Source: Trileptium ribeirensis (Eukaryota; Nematoda; Enoplea; Enoplida; Thoracostomopsidae). From it: 64,000 nt of DNA. The translations under genes and the position numbers were made by a program. Positions within the stretch are counted from its first letter, which is position 1. Each line of letters starts with the position of its first letter. The notes below the pieces were generated by a model. The model had not been told where the DNA came from, ran no database searches, and saw only the letters and a program-made list of their open reading frames with translations. Location of the stretch: NCBI GenBank assembly GCA_030248225.1, contig JASANE010016246.1, positions 1 through 64,000 on the forward strand, in the 5' to 3' direction. Shown piece by piece: positions 25,999-37,627 of the stretch.

Positions 25999-26408
25999 CC
26001 AGGGTTTTTTGGTCAAAAACATGTTCCTTTGAACACAATTTCTTATAAATGAACACCAAATTTAAAAAATGACCATATAAATGAACAGGAATATTTAACC
26101 CCACCAAGCCATCGTTCGAAACCGAGTTTTGTTTGCAATACTTTTGACTGTATGATTCACAATGTTCATAAGGTATTATTCATATGTATGTATAAAGCAG
26201 TACACCAAACACGTTATGTATGTATGTATAGCTTAAGTAATACAGCCACATATACCTATGTAATATATGCTAGTTTGGTTACGTATAAGGGCACATCTAA
26301 GCGGTCATAGCTATGTAGTTGTAAAATAGACCAGTCATGCTTAAAAATGAACACTCACGGTTATAAATGACCAAATTTTTGCACAGTGCAATTTTTCAAA
26401 AAACCCTG
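25999..26408. mobile_element. hAT-type MITE, 410 bp
   Basis: Perfect 12 bp terminal inverted repeats, CAGGGTTTTTTG and CAAAAAACCCTG, are flanked by near-identical 8 bp duplications, ATTGGTGT (25991-25998) and ATTGGGGT (26409-26416). The interior has repeated ATAAATGAACA motifs in both halves. Its termini resemble those of the element at 24539-25377, so both may have used the same transposase. Confidence 0.8.
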
Positions 26409-27367
26409 ATTGGGGTACGCTGCCTACTGATGTTACAAACTTGCCGTGGTTGTGTCTATTTAAATCTCGCATATCTTGTGTCATATTTTCGCTTGAAGTC
26501 GCTTGATCATTCGGTGTATTCGTAAATCTCTCTGGCCTAGTTTACACGTGTTTTTTATTCTTAATTATGTATGTTTTTAGTCACATGATATTTTGTAATT
26601 TTCATTACCATTAACCGTTTATGGCTAGTAAATAAACAAACTACATTTTTGATTTAAGTGTGCAGTTATTACCAAAATACAATAAGATTTATCCTTACGT
26701 TCGTTGGAGATGACAGTTACAGGTGAAAATTAATGAGGTCAATTCTTCAGGAGAGATAGATGATAATGCAGGGAATAGCCCTTGGACATGGGCATGGACC
26801 CGCACAGTCATCGCCAGAAATAAGAGCAAGATAATCAAAGGAATTTCGATAGATTTCCATTAAACGAAATTTCAATCAATTTTGATGTTGGATCAAGTAA
26901 ATTTCTAATTAATAAAATTTCGATTAACTGAGATTTCTATACATTGTGGTTCCTACCGTTTTCGGTTCTATTTATTTTTGGTCTGTACTATATTTTCTTT
27001 ACATAGGAGCGCCGTTGCTACACTACTAAACACGAAATTTAAACACTAATGCAAATACAATAGAAACATTGTATCTGCCAGAACTGGAAAGGGGGATGAA
27101 TTTGGCTCCAAGTGTATTTAATTAAGCTGTATCTTTTGGAAATTTAAAAGAAAAAGACATGTGACTGATATTAAATTCTAGTAACAGAACAGGGTTTTAT
27201 CGACATCTGGGTTTTATGCATGCTGCTATGTAGCGAGTTTTGGTAAGAGAAGCAAGTTAACAATAATTTGGGCAACCGTGCTTGTCATTTATAAAATTTA
27301 ATTCAATTTAAGTGTAGTGATTTTTTAATATTTACTAATCTGCATGTGTGTACTGCATTACTTTAAG

Positions 27368-27576
27368 GTTTTTCCGATCCAGTGTATGCTGAAGCGTACG
27401 TCAACGTAAATCAGTACGATATCGTTCTTGATGTATTGCTTGTAAACCAAACGTCCGACACACTTGAAAATTTGACCTTGGAACTTGCAACACTTGGAGA
27501 CCTGAAATTGGTCGAAAAGCCGGCTCCAATTGCATTGGCGCCCAACGATTTTACCAACATTAAGGCTAATGTAAAG
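27368..27576 (+). CDS. COPB1: Beta-COP (COPI coatomer beta subunit), appendage exon e
   Basis: This is the most conserved exon seen: [20 protein letters not shown], then [20 protein letters not shown], then [20 protein letters not shown]. These belong to the beta-COP appendage domain and are nearly identical to vertebrate COPB1. The acceptor is TTTAAG/GT and the donor AAG/GTAAGG, phase 0. The roughly 190 further residues expected at the C terminus were not found downstream in the window. The following intron contains the giant retroelement and exceeds 36 kb. Confidence 0.97.
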
Positions 27577-27813
27577 GTAAGGCATGACAATTAGTGAAAA
27601 TCTAAACGAATTCAGAAAAAAACCCAATTTTGCTTTTATTAACAGCCTAAGCTGTATGAGTCATGTGACGCTTATGAAATGGTTATCACTTGTATTGTGG
27701 TCATAAATGCTGCTCGCAATAATTGTTACTTTCTTAAAGGTGGATATGTGGTAGGTGTTGATGTAGGTCCGTTAAATAATATAGTTCAACGTTTCAAATA
27801 ATCTAAGCAGTAA

Positions 27814-28004
27814 TGTCAAACACTAAAAAATAGCCATGATAATAGTGAAATATTTGTGGATTTTGTATGCTGCATTATATCGCAAGGCAATATCTATAAA
27901 GACTATGATACCATATACATTAAAGCTACTGATGCAAACTCATTCTGCGAAGGCCGGTTCTACATGGGTCGTTCTGGGCCACCGCTGTTCAGATTTACCC
28001 GGAG
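27814..28004 (+). other. Unidentified coding-like segment A (possible exon or captured gene fragment)
   Basis: One frame is open from 27814 to a GT donor-like site (GGAG/GTAATA, exon end 28004). It encodes a compositionally protein-like stretch containing YIKATDANSFCEGRFYMGRS. A CAG acceptor-like site lies at 27808-27810. I do not recognise the family. It does not match the next expected beta-COP exon. Its phase (2) does not join cleanly to segment B. Confidence 0.35.
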
Positions 28005-28271
28005 GTAATACCATTATTCGGGGTCCTGAAACTCCTCCAAAACCTAGTTTCCGCTTTGACCCCGGGGCCCGGGGGGAGCACACAATCGGGATCAATCATG
28101 TTAGGCATGTCAATCAATCAATCAGTCATGTTGGACAAGTCAATCAATCATGGCTATATATTTTCAGGAATTGGAAGCTCAATTTTTTCAGAAATTTGTT
28201 AATCTACACATAAATAAAGACTGATTAAATGTGATTTAGGGACATAAATTTTTTTTTCGAATTTTTTATAG

Positions 28272-28517
28272 AAAAAAGTAAAGTTCATTACTGTTGAAGC
28301 CAAAAATATTTCTGTCCCACGGATCATAGTTGAAAAACATCGGAGTCCAAATCCCAGTTATGGAGCTGGCTTCTTCGGAGTAGTGGCGAGCCAGGTCGCC
28401 ACTGCCCCCGCACCCAGCGTGGGAACCACACGAAACGTGACCAGTGCTACCGACCTCTACCAAGAACGCACCCTTTCACTGGTTAATCTGCTGACCAAGG
28501 CTTTCGTCAGAAAATAA
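28272..28517 (+). other. Unidentified coding-like segment B, ends in a stop codon
   Basis: After a T-rich acceptor-like TTTTTTATAG, one frame is open for 81 codons to TAA at 28515-28517. The segment is markedly GC-richer than its surroundings, as coding DNA is here. It encodes ISVPRIIVEKHRSPNPSYGA, an Ala/Thr/Val-rich part and an amphipathic end (LYQERTLSLVNLLTKAF). It could be a terminal exon of an unknown gene or a fragment of an inserted gene. No family recognised. Confidence 0.35.
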
Positions 28518-29213
28518 TGCTATCGCCATATGCTGACTACAGAAATTTTGTGAAAATAGGTATTTATGTTTACTGAAATTCAAAGAGAAACGATGATTAC
28601 TAACTTATAGAAAACGGTTCGTCCAATTATAGATACTGGGTGCAGTTGGAAGTATTGTTGGGTCACTTGAATATCGATGACTGATGTTGGTTGATACGCG
28701 TTACTAATTTTATACAGTTTTTTAATAAATTTAGTCCTTTTGACCAATAAGATACACCTTCCGTTTGCTGACTATTGAATCTATTGAATTTGATAGACAA
28801 TTATGGTGCAGTAGAAATTTTCCAAAGATTTTGACATATAGGCATCCCGGAAACGCAGTGACATTATGTTACGTATGTTATTCAGACTGAAAAGTAACGT
28901 GAATTACAATCACTATACTTAGATTGCGCCCAAACTCTGAAAGTGATCAATTTTCTTGATTTTAGTCTGCTCTATGTAACTGAATACTGTTAAATAAATA
29001 TTTCCTTAGCTGCGCGGTAAATTAGCGATGCAGCGTGACTGATTAGTCAACACAACGAATGTTTCTTATCACAAGCAGCAAGCGTTTTAATGTTCAAGAA
29101 AGCACGGAACGATAACCTTAAAATACTCTATTACTGGCAAAAGCCACAGTAACAAGTTGTTGTTGGTTGTGATATTATTGTGTCATTAAAAGAAATGGCT
29201 AAAGAGAACATAG
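28518..29213. other. AT-rich intron sequence before the retroelement
   Basis: No coding signal or repeat is recognised up to the TG that opens the 5' LTR. Confidence 0.45.
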
Positions 29214-30100
29214 TGTAACAGATCCATGCTGGATTGTTACGAGGTACATTATTCCTGGCCACAGTGTAATGGCCAACATTTTCGAATTTAGTTACGGATG
29301 TCTCCCCAACTTAAAATACCTAACGGAGATGACGCAGAAGGATATGAAACCAACCCCGCTTCGAACCACATACGTACATAATTTATGATCTCTTGGCGCA
29401 AATGAATACATAAGCCGAGTTCCCCGGTACGTACGAACTGACCTTGCGATCCTGTAGTCATCCTATTTATAGACAATATATACGTGCTACAAACCATGAA
29501 TTGTTACATGTGTTAACCTCGCTAGGAATAAAGACTTTTCGTCATATTTCGGCCTGCACCGCCGACAGTTTTTGCGATCAGGATGGGTATCGTTGTTAAT
29601 ATTTCAGGAATGGATAATCGTAGAAGTATCGCTACCGTATATATATGTTGATTGTAGAGCCATAAAGGCACCTATTGGTATACGTAACCTGTATATTATT
29701 ACCATTGTTGTATCCATATTGTTGTTGGCCATAAACGCTTTATTGGAGAACTGGAATTATAGATATATATTACTATTACCATTGCTCTTGTGTACCATGT
29801 TGGTTGCCATAAAGGCACGTATTACGTATTCGATTTGTATAATCATAATCATAGCGAATGATATGTATATATGTATATCAGTGTACCTTTGGAATCGTTG
29901 TTGATATGCATATGTGTTTTTAGGTGAAAGTATATGATTTATCAGCCTGGTTACCGTCGTATATTCGCACTGTACCCTCGTTTGTACACGTTTATAACCG
30001 TTTATCAATACTTGTCGTACCTTATCCATATCGTAGGACCGCGAAACTCATCACGATTTTTCATAGGAAAGAGTGGTCGCGACGGATACCCGTCAAGATC

Positions 30101-30154
30101 GTCCTCACGAGTGAGGACCATAAAAATATGGCTGTTCGCCATATAGCGAACAGC
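30101..30154. promoter_or_regulatory. Two adjacent perfect hairpins conserved between LTR copies
   Basis: GTCCTCAC-GA-GTGAGGAC (30101-30118) is followed by GCTGTTCGC-CATATA-GCGAACAGC (30131-30154). The solo LTR keeps the second stem intact with a different loop (GCTGTTCGC-TATAGG-GCGAACAGC, ~22287-22315, opposite strand). The 3' LTR keeps the first (~61974-61991) and adds CGTGACGG/CCGTCACG beside it. The role is unknown; RNA packaging, transcription or processing are possible. Confidence 0.55.
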
Positions 30155-30233
30155 AAACGAGCAAATTTCCTGAAAACATTAATAAGAAAAGTGAAATATG
30201 ACTTTACCAGTGTTGATATTGAGATGTACCCTG

Positions 30234-31757
30234 CAGGGAATAACCGGAACCAGCAACCGGAACCGTCCATTTAAACCGGAACCTGGTCTTCGAAATTTAT
30301 ATATAGTAAAACAGATGATGGAAGAAATGAAGGTATAGTGGATTTAAAATGCATTAAAAATAACTTTTACATTAAACTTAAATGTATTGCGATGGTATTA
30401 CTGTCTTTCTGAAACTTTAAAGAGGCTGAGAAAGCTAATAATGTTTATTTTTCGATCAAATAATTCGGTTTTTGGACATTCAGAGCAAAAAATGTCTTCC
30501 ACTATACACCATTGCGTATACTGCGTCAAATCGAATGTGCTTACAAAGTTGGAGCGTAGAATACACACTTTCGCTCTGTCTCCAGTGGCCTCCCTTTACT
30601 ACACATACGTTTGTTGCATGTTCTTTTGTAGGAAACTTAAAATTATTGGTTTATATGATTCTAAGAGAAAATAATAGATAGAAGGTAATTTTCTGATCAG
30701 TGGTCAGAGACACTGTTTAGGCTAGCGTTGGACAAACAGTGCCCGTCAGTTAGATCATAATGATGATAACTTTATCAGAATGCTATAAATGAGACACACT
30801 GTGATGCTGCTTGCACAGTTTCAATAAATACAGTTCATTGCCAAGAAAGCAGTTTCTAGCTGCGTTGCAGATAACGTTAGTTTACTTCAATCTAGACTGA
30901 TTTAAGCGCACTGGCGGGTGCTTGACGCAATTAATGTATACCCTAAGTACTTCTGCGTAAGCCATACTCTGTTACCGAGTTGGACCGGTTTAATTCAAAC
31001 GTATCCCACAGACTTCTGGATGTGTAAAATAGCTGCTACAAGCATCGACCTGGCTTTGATTTAACAAACTCCTGCAAGTTATTATGAAAAATTCCTGCTC
31101 AAATTATGTGCCCTACTTACGTTTCACACGGCAAATTGGTTAGTTAATCTTTTCTTTTGCTTGGTTGTATTGGAGCTTGATCATTGTATAATATATATTA
31201 CATATGTTTGGATTATAGGATGAAGCAAAAAACGTGGAAAATTTCAAACAAAGTTTTTAAGCCGGAATTCCGGTTCCGGTATGGTTTTTGCCCTTGGCCG
31301 GAACACGATTTTCGCCGGAACCGGAATTACGGTTACTCCCTGCGGCACGGATGTCAAAACTGTGTTTACGTATAAATTTGCGAAGCTTTTCGGTTTTCGG
31401 AGCTTTAGCTTTAAACTATTGTATTAATATTATGAATTCAAAGCTAGCGCTATGTCCGTCTCCCTTACAAATTAGGAATTTAAAAGTCACAACACGATGA
31501 GCCTTTTTCAGGGGCGACTCCTCGGAGATGGAATATAGACTATTTGGAATAAAACTCCGTACCTTCCTGGCCGTGTTTTATCTTTTCGAGTTTCGATAGG
31601 TGATTTTCATTCGCAATTTTCATAGGCGTTAAAGTGAATGAGTGCCGAGCGGCTCGCACACTCGCATTGTTTTGTTTACTGAGAACCAAATTGCTCGTTC
31701 CATGACGGGATTTTGGCCTTTTCGCCTTTTCGCTGGAACCGGAACCGGAAAGCCCTG
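30234..31757. mobile_element. hAT-type element nested in the 5' LTR (composite), 8 bp target duplication
   Basis: The duplication GTACCCTG occurs at 30226-30233 and 31758-31765. The 3' LTR at 62091-62098 keeps the empty site GTACACTG within otherwise matching sequence. The first 1.1 kb (to 31342) matches the element at 54918-56059 and ends in the same terminal TTACTCCCTG. About 415 bp of extra sequence follows, ending GGAAAGCCCTG. Part of it (31540-31720) is repeated at 33536-33715. The copy therefore appears to be two nested or fused insertions. Confidence 0.78.
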
Positions 31758-33535
31758 GTACCCTGGTAAACTGCAGTAACCAAAATTTTATCAGCTACCA
31801 GCGTTCATTTTCGCTGGCTAGGTTAGCTGATAAAAGTATAAGAATATTTATGAAAATACGGACTCAAAAGTAGCGGTCCGGCCCATAACTGCGGGACCGT
31901 TGTGCATTCGGGATTTGAGGCCTCAGCATTTTTGGTAAATATTTTAAACGGTCTTTCTAATGAGATCGGTCTCGTTTAGCACGTTGATTGTCACCGAGGG
32001 AACGGCACCCTCTTTTCGTACCCACCGCCTTCGTATGTTTATACAAGCCGCGTCTCCCTTTTCGCAAGCTGATCCTAAGTACGCGCGCCTTCAATATTAA
32101 CTTTATTTCAGAGCTAAGCCAACATTTAGAGTAATATCAAATCTATATAAAAGTGGATAGTTCACAATCACCTGTGTTGGTACTTCATAGCAGTTAGATT
32201 AAGCCGACGCTTTCTTGAGTAAACAACGTAGAGCTTCGACGATGATGGAAAACTTCATATAAAGTTTAACCTCGGCTAATATGTACTTCCAGAAACTTAA
32301 TATTAAAGTTTCTTATCAGTAAAGCAGAATCGGCTTTATACGAGTTTAATATTAATTTTGAAGTTTATTTCATAGCCGTCAGGACGAAGTATCGGCATCA
32401 TTAGCCAAACAAGCGCGACCTCGAAGTTGATATATATAATGCCTTTATTAATGTTGGTGGTTTACTGTGAAGTTGGATAGCTGAAACTTCTTATCAGTCG
32501 ACACTTTATATTAGCCTGCTATAATATTAATATAAAGTTTGGGATTTTAGTAGCAGATTTTCGAGGAAACAGAAAGTCAAGTTGGTAGAACCGCCGTGTT
32601 TTAAGCCCTAATGTAAACGACCTCGACCTTTCACGATGATTATAAACTTAATATAAAGCTGGCTTACTATTTATAGTTTAAAATAGAATTCAGATCCATA
32701 GTTTGAAGTTTATACATAATTTGTTGGAAGTTTATAGAAGTTTTGTATTAAGTTTAAAGCAATTTTATATAAAGTTGGTGTAAACAAAGTAATAAATCAC
32801 TTTGATTATGTAAAATTTCATATAAAATCGGTCATAAATTTATCGAAATTCGGACCGATAAGAAAGTTTTCTTTTCAGATCAAACTTTGGGGTCAAGTCG
32901 TCCCAAAAGTGTTGACCAAGCACTTTTATTAAAATTTAATAGCATTTTAATGGCCCCAGTAATCAAATTTAATTGCCGAAATTTGGAGTATTTAAGCAGA
33001 GCCTCTCGAGCGTTCAGTGTGACTTCGGCAGCGCAGAGTTCGGTGGTTTTGCAGACCGGCTCTGTCGCTTATTAGTTCAGTTATAGTTTTACTTGTAGTT
33101 TTTCGATTCTTTTCCTGGCGTCAATCTTGCGAATGGGTGGACGCACGATTGGACCCAAGATTGTAAGTGTGGACAGGGAGGCTTAGTGTAATCACCGAGT
33201 ACTGCGGATGTAGGATAGGGCTAGCCTTGAGAGTAGTTAAGATAGGACGGAGAAGTTTGCATCGATTAGCCTTAAGCGTAAGCCTTCATGGACTCCCTGT
33301 CCATACTTTTGTTTACATGATAGCGCTGCCTGTCCTAGCTTGTCCCGCAAACCCGCAGCCGTAATTAGCCACTCACACGATTAGATTAGACGACCGAAGT
33401 CATGCTGAACCGCCCTCGGTCGTTGAGTTAAGGCACAAATAAACGCGTCAGTCGCGTAGTGATCTATTTTTACATGCATCCCTGAGTCGAGATATGACTT
33501 CTGAGCCGACCTAGGTTAAATAAAACTTTCCTCAA

Positions 33536-33720
33536 CGCATATTTGGAATAAAACTCCGTACCATCCTGGCCGTATTTTATTTTTTCGAGTTTCGATAGGT
33601 GATTTTCATTCGCAATTTTCTTAGGCGTTAAAGTGAATGAGCGCCGGGCCGCTCGTACACGCGCATTGTTGGAAACTGAGAACAAAATTGCTCGTTCCAT
33701 GACGGGATTTCTTTTAGGAA
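33536..33720. repeat. ~180 bp repeat shared with 31540-31720
   Basis: Both contain TTTGGAATAAAACTCCGTACC, TTTCGATAGGTGATTTTCAT and GCTCGTTCCATGACGGGATT at the same spacing. I see no copy at the matching place of the solo LTR (20.4-20.9 kb), so it is probably a small dispersed element inserted into the LTR. Confidence 0.65.
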
Positions 33721-36700
33721 CGTTATCGTGATTTATTCGGATATGAGTAGCAATCGGCACCTCCAAATTAAGCCTAGAATTCAAATTAACCCATAACCGC
33801 ATTCGCTAATTTAATACCCTGAGAGTGAGGTAGTTCATCCTGAGAGGAAATTCAAAATTTCTCAAGAATCACTCCAGGAATTTGGCTGAAATTTTGCCCG
33901 GACTTCTGTAAGGATCCCCGCTGTTGATATAACTTATAAAAGTTTTCAATATCTGGTCGGAAGTACAAACTCGACGACCCTGAAAGGGGCTCGCCCCCAC
34001 CGAAAAAGTAGATTTGAAATATTTTAAGATTCTCTTTAGGAATTTTGTTGAAACTCTCGCCGTTTCTTTGTGGGAGTGTCCGTCACCGGACACCACCCTG
34101 AAACTGGACAATACCGCGTCGGAATCACAAACCTGACGACCCGACAGGGGTCCGTCCCTACCTAAAACTTCAAATATTAATAACTCCAAATTCCTTTCAC
34201 GAATTTTGATGATTTTTGTCGTGCAAATAGAGGCCTGTTAGGCTTTCCATTTGAGCTATCGAGCGCGGCAAAGCCGTGGCCCGTTCAGAAATTATAACAA
34301 ATAAAAACCCGAGTAGCGCAAAGGTTTTTACACAGAATTCGCAGATTTTCTTTCCCTTATAAGCGTATTCATAGTTACGTTTCGGTTTAGCTTTTACACA
34401 TATTTCTGCAAGTTTTGAGTTTCATATTCGTCTCTCTCTGATTCTGTATATTTGACATCAATGCATCACGAAAGCCGTCGGAGACTCGAATCTCCGATAT
34501 ACGGCCACTGCAATGAAAATAATAAATTTACCAGAGTTGGTAAATTTAGTAGCAGTGGCAAAATTTTTGTATATCAAAGCTGACGATGTCGCTAGACGCG
34601 ATGTCGGGTCTCTCGGGTCTCGGCCCGACGGATCAATTTTTGTGAGGACCCTTGACCCGGTCCTAATGAATCGATAAATAAGGTCGAACCCAGCCCCTGT
34701 GCAAAGTTTCACAGTGATAGGCTGGCAAATTATAGGTTTTGCCCAGCCCCTATTGAGTTAGACTAAGAATCTCGATCGAAAACTAGGAAACCGAGCAATC
34801 TAAGAATACAACCCGAGTGGAACCCAGTTAATAATTTTTTACGGTTGTCCCGACAACCGGGGTCGCCACTTACTGGCTCGTTTCGTTGAGTAGGAACCGC
34901 TAGCAATACAACTTAAATGCTACTATTCCAATAGAGCTCTTTTCGAGAGCCGTTTTCAAGTCAAAATAGTATGAGCTTTAGTACTTTTAGGATGGCGCTG
35001 ATAACCTATGAGGCATCGACACTTATAGTTCTAGCTTCAGACAAATTTGTAGGTATCTGAATACAATTTTAACCGTTGCCCCCATGCCCTGAAGTTGGCA
35101 TAAAGTTTGCACAATGACAACGTATAGCCAATGAATTGGCAACAATTAATCGGACTCAGAGAATTTATAGGTTGTGTCGTGAACTAGGGACGCACCCAAA
35201 CTCGTCCCTTGCCCCACGTTAGTGCCTTTACGTAATAGCAATAATGAACGATACGATCTTTTTAGAATAATTTCCGCATTAAGGAATTGAGTTAAGATAT
35301 CCAATTAGTTAAGAAAATCAATTAAGCAGGTGAAGTTTGTCAGCCCGTTGAACCAGTAGAAACTGGAAATGCCCCAGAGAGCCTCTTTGTTTCGGCAGTG
35401 GCCTACTTGCCCACTTAAGCTTAATGTTTTTGTCATTGATCAAGGATGGAGCAAGCAGTTAATACTTAAACTTAAGAAACCTGGCATAGGACGAACAAAT
35501 AAAATTGTCAAACGTTTGTTGACACTCATAGGCACACCATGAGCCTTAAACCGTCAATTTAGTTTAATCTTTTGGTCCAAACTGAGTAATACAATCGGTA
35601 TACAATGTTCTTGTGCAAGTTATTAAACCTGCATCCAGTTTTGGGGTTTTACCTGTTAATTGAATTACCGCCGAACACGAAGTTAAGGCTTTACTTGTGG
35701 ACGTTGAAGGCTAAGGCAACGCCTTCAACCTTTTTGCAAGATTCGTAAGAGTCCACTTGGAGCTTTGCAATAGCATGAGCTAGGTTTATGAATTGCCCGA
35801 ATCAGACATTACCTTTTCCCTGCATCCGGCTCGATCCAGCGTCCTCTAAAATTGGGTAAATTTGGCAGTGAAAATAAAATATCAAAATGCCTAGTGTTAC
35901 TAAAGTACGATTAATGTACACAACACAGTATAAAATTTAGTAATAAATTTAGTGAAAAGTTAGAAAATTCGGCCTCAACTTCAGTTTACCGGGACCCATA
36001 AGATACTCGTAGGATAATTTTGACCGCCCTATTTTAGCACTATTTTGGCTCACGTTTATGGACATGAAAAAGTTCGTTTTTGTAGTTTGTATTTATATAG
36101 GTCACAGGTGAGCATCGATTTAAGGTCGAATTTTACAGTTTTGTTACCGTGCTTGAAGGGTAATTTTGCATAGGAAACTGGAACCAAAGCTAACCAGTCG
36201 TATCTTTGTAATTTGCGGAAAGCTTTATCTTATACCCACGGTTATCGTCCATATGTATGTATGCGAGTAGGAAAAGTACCGTTGTACCGTTGTTGCATCG
36301 GAGAAATTTAGGAGTCGTACCGATGATCACCTCACAATCTTACCGTTGTATCGATATGTACCATTATTCTGTTGTTATAATACTTTGTCGTATGTTAATC
36401 CAATCGCTACTTTTCCTCAGTTACAAATATTCACTTATTTTGTACTATAGCCGTGATTCGGATGAGCAAGATCACTCCCCGCAATCCCACTGTGCACACT
36501 TCGTCCCGTTAGCCTCATTTGTGCCCCTATTATTTTTACCGCCTTTCGCTTACCTGAACCTATTGCTTTGTCGGAGTACCCTCTAATAGCAAGTGTAGTG
36601 CCGAGCGAATAGTTAGTTGAATGGCGCCTCACGGTGACTAACTGATTTACGCCTCGTGTTACTCACCTGTGTTTTCTTTTGACCTGACCCACTTTTGATG

Positions 36701-37609
36701 AGTAAGGTGAGCGCAGCTGCCATTAGAAAAGGCTTAACAGTTTACGCCGTGATTTGAATCAGCTGTGAGAGTTCGATGAAAAAGGCGATGACTCCGCATT
36801 TACCCCATTGGTTGCCCTGCTCATTCTCCAAATGGCGTACCATACTAGTGATCTTATACCTACTGTATTAGCCCGTACAATATATTCTTGTCCGTGATTT
36901 TGTCTTATCAATAAATACTCAATCCAACCCAATGTGTCCATGCGTTTTGCTGACCCTAGTAGCGATAGATACCAGAAAAAGGGGTTTGAAATCCATCACC
37001 CCTATCGACGACCCACGTTCAGGTTTGACGCACGCATTGAAGAAGCAAACATTAGCGTGACTCGCCGATTTCAATTTAATTGTATTATTGTGTGAGTAGG
37101 ACTCGTGCGACCAATAAGGAAAATTTGCCTCAAAATTAAAACTTTCGCTGAACGCTCAGAATAGGAGATCACACGCGAATCCGACGTTAAACGTCTAGGG
37201 ATTTGTCGGACCATAGTGGGGGCCAGTGGCTAAATTAAATAAATTATAAAGCGTTCAGGAAAATAGGAAGGAAAACTTTACTCCGAAAACACTTCCCGGT
37301 TGAACGATGATAGGGACTAGTGGTATGGTTTCTTTGGCCTGAGAGCAGGTGACGGAGCTAACCTCCCTAGGGACCTCAACGGTAATACCGCTTAGGCTAC
37401 GTGCGCAACTGTCCAGCAGTATCAGAACATATCCTGTGAAGCGCCCCTGCGGCTTGCTACGCTCCGTAATTTGTTGGCCCTGACCCGAATCAAAGAGAAG
37501 TAGAAATTTGAACCCATTAGGTCCGCCCTCGAGGTTACGATAGCAGGGGTCGTATGGGCATTACGTTTGTGGAAGGGCTTAATGCAGCAGCGTCACGTCG
37601 ATTACAAAT

Positions 37610-37627
37610 TGGAGGCCACGTCGTGAC
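37610..37627 (+). promoter_or_regulatory. Putative primer-binding site
   Basis: Three bases after the LTR end comes TGGAGGCCACGTCGTGAC. It begins with TGG, as a site pairing with a tRNA CCA end would. The primer tRNA was not identified. The position is right, but the pairing is untested. Confidence 0.4.

Larger units (their letters stand above)
29214..37606 (+). repeat. 5' LTR of the giant retroelement (8393 bp, includes a hAT insertion)
   Basis: It opens TGTAACAGATCC, where GTAACAGATCCA and TGGATTGTTAC form a terminal stem, and closes CGTCGATTACA. Its first 1.0 kb pairs with 60715-61800, 31900-33400 pairs with 62740-64000, and the whole LTR pairs in reverse with 16437-24401. It contains a nested element at 30234-31757. 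Frames near 33869-34189 and 34458-34712 on the - strand have counterparts in the solo LTR, but they are short and antisense, so I do not call genes. An AATAAA at ~34300 could serve as poly(A) signal. Confidence 0.85.

Noticed and set aside
28272..28517. Terminal exon of beta-COP
   Set aside because: Its sequence does not match the beta-COP appendage C terminus, and the phase-0 donor at 27576 would not by itself justify it.
29572..30274. Hydrophobic or splice-like frames in the LTR (e.g. 29572-29904)
   Set aside because: The equivalent frame at 61122-61439 diverges after a shared stretch. AT-rich sequence yields Ile/Leu/Tyr-rich translations by chance.
33869..34712. Two - strand frames in the 5' LTR with protein-level matches in the solo LTR (19220-19474 and 19806-20105)
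   Set aside because: They are antisense to the LTR and short. The similarity follows from the nucleotide homology of the LTR copies, and there is no recognisable domain.
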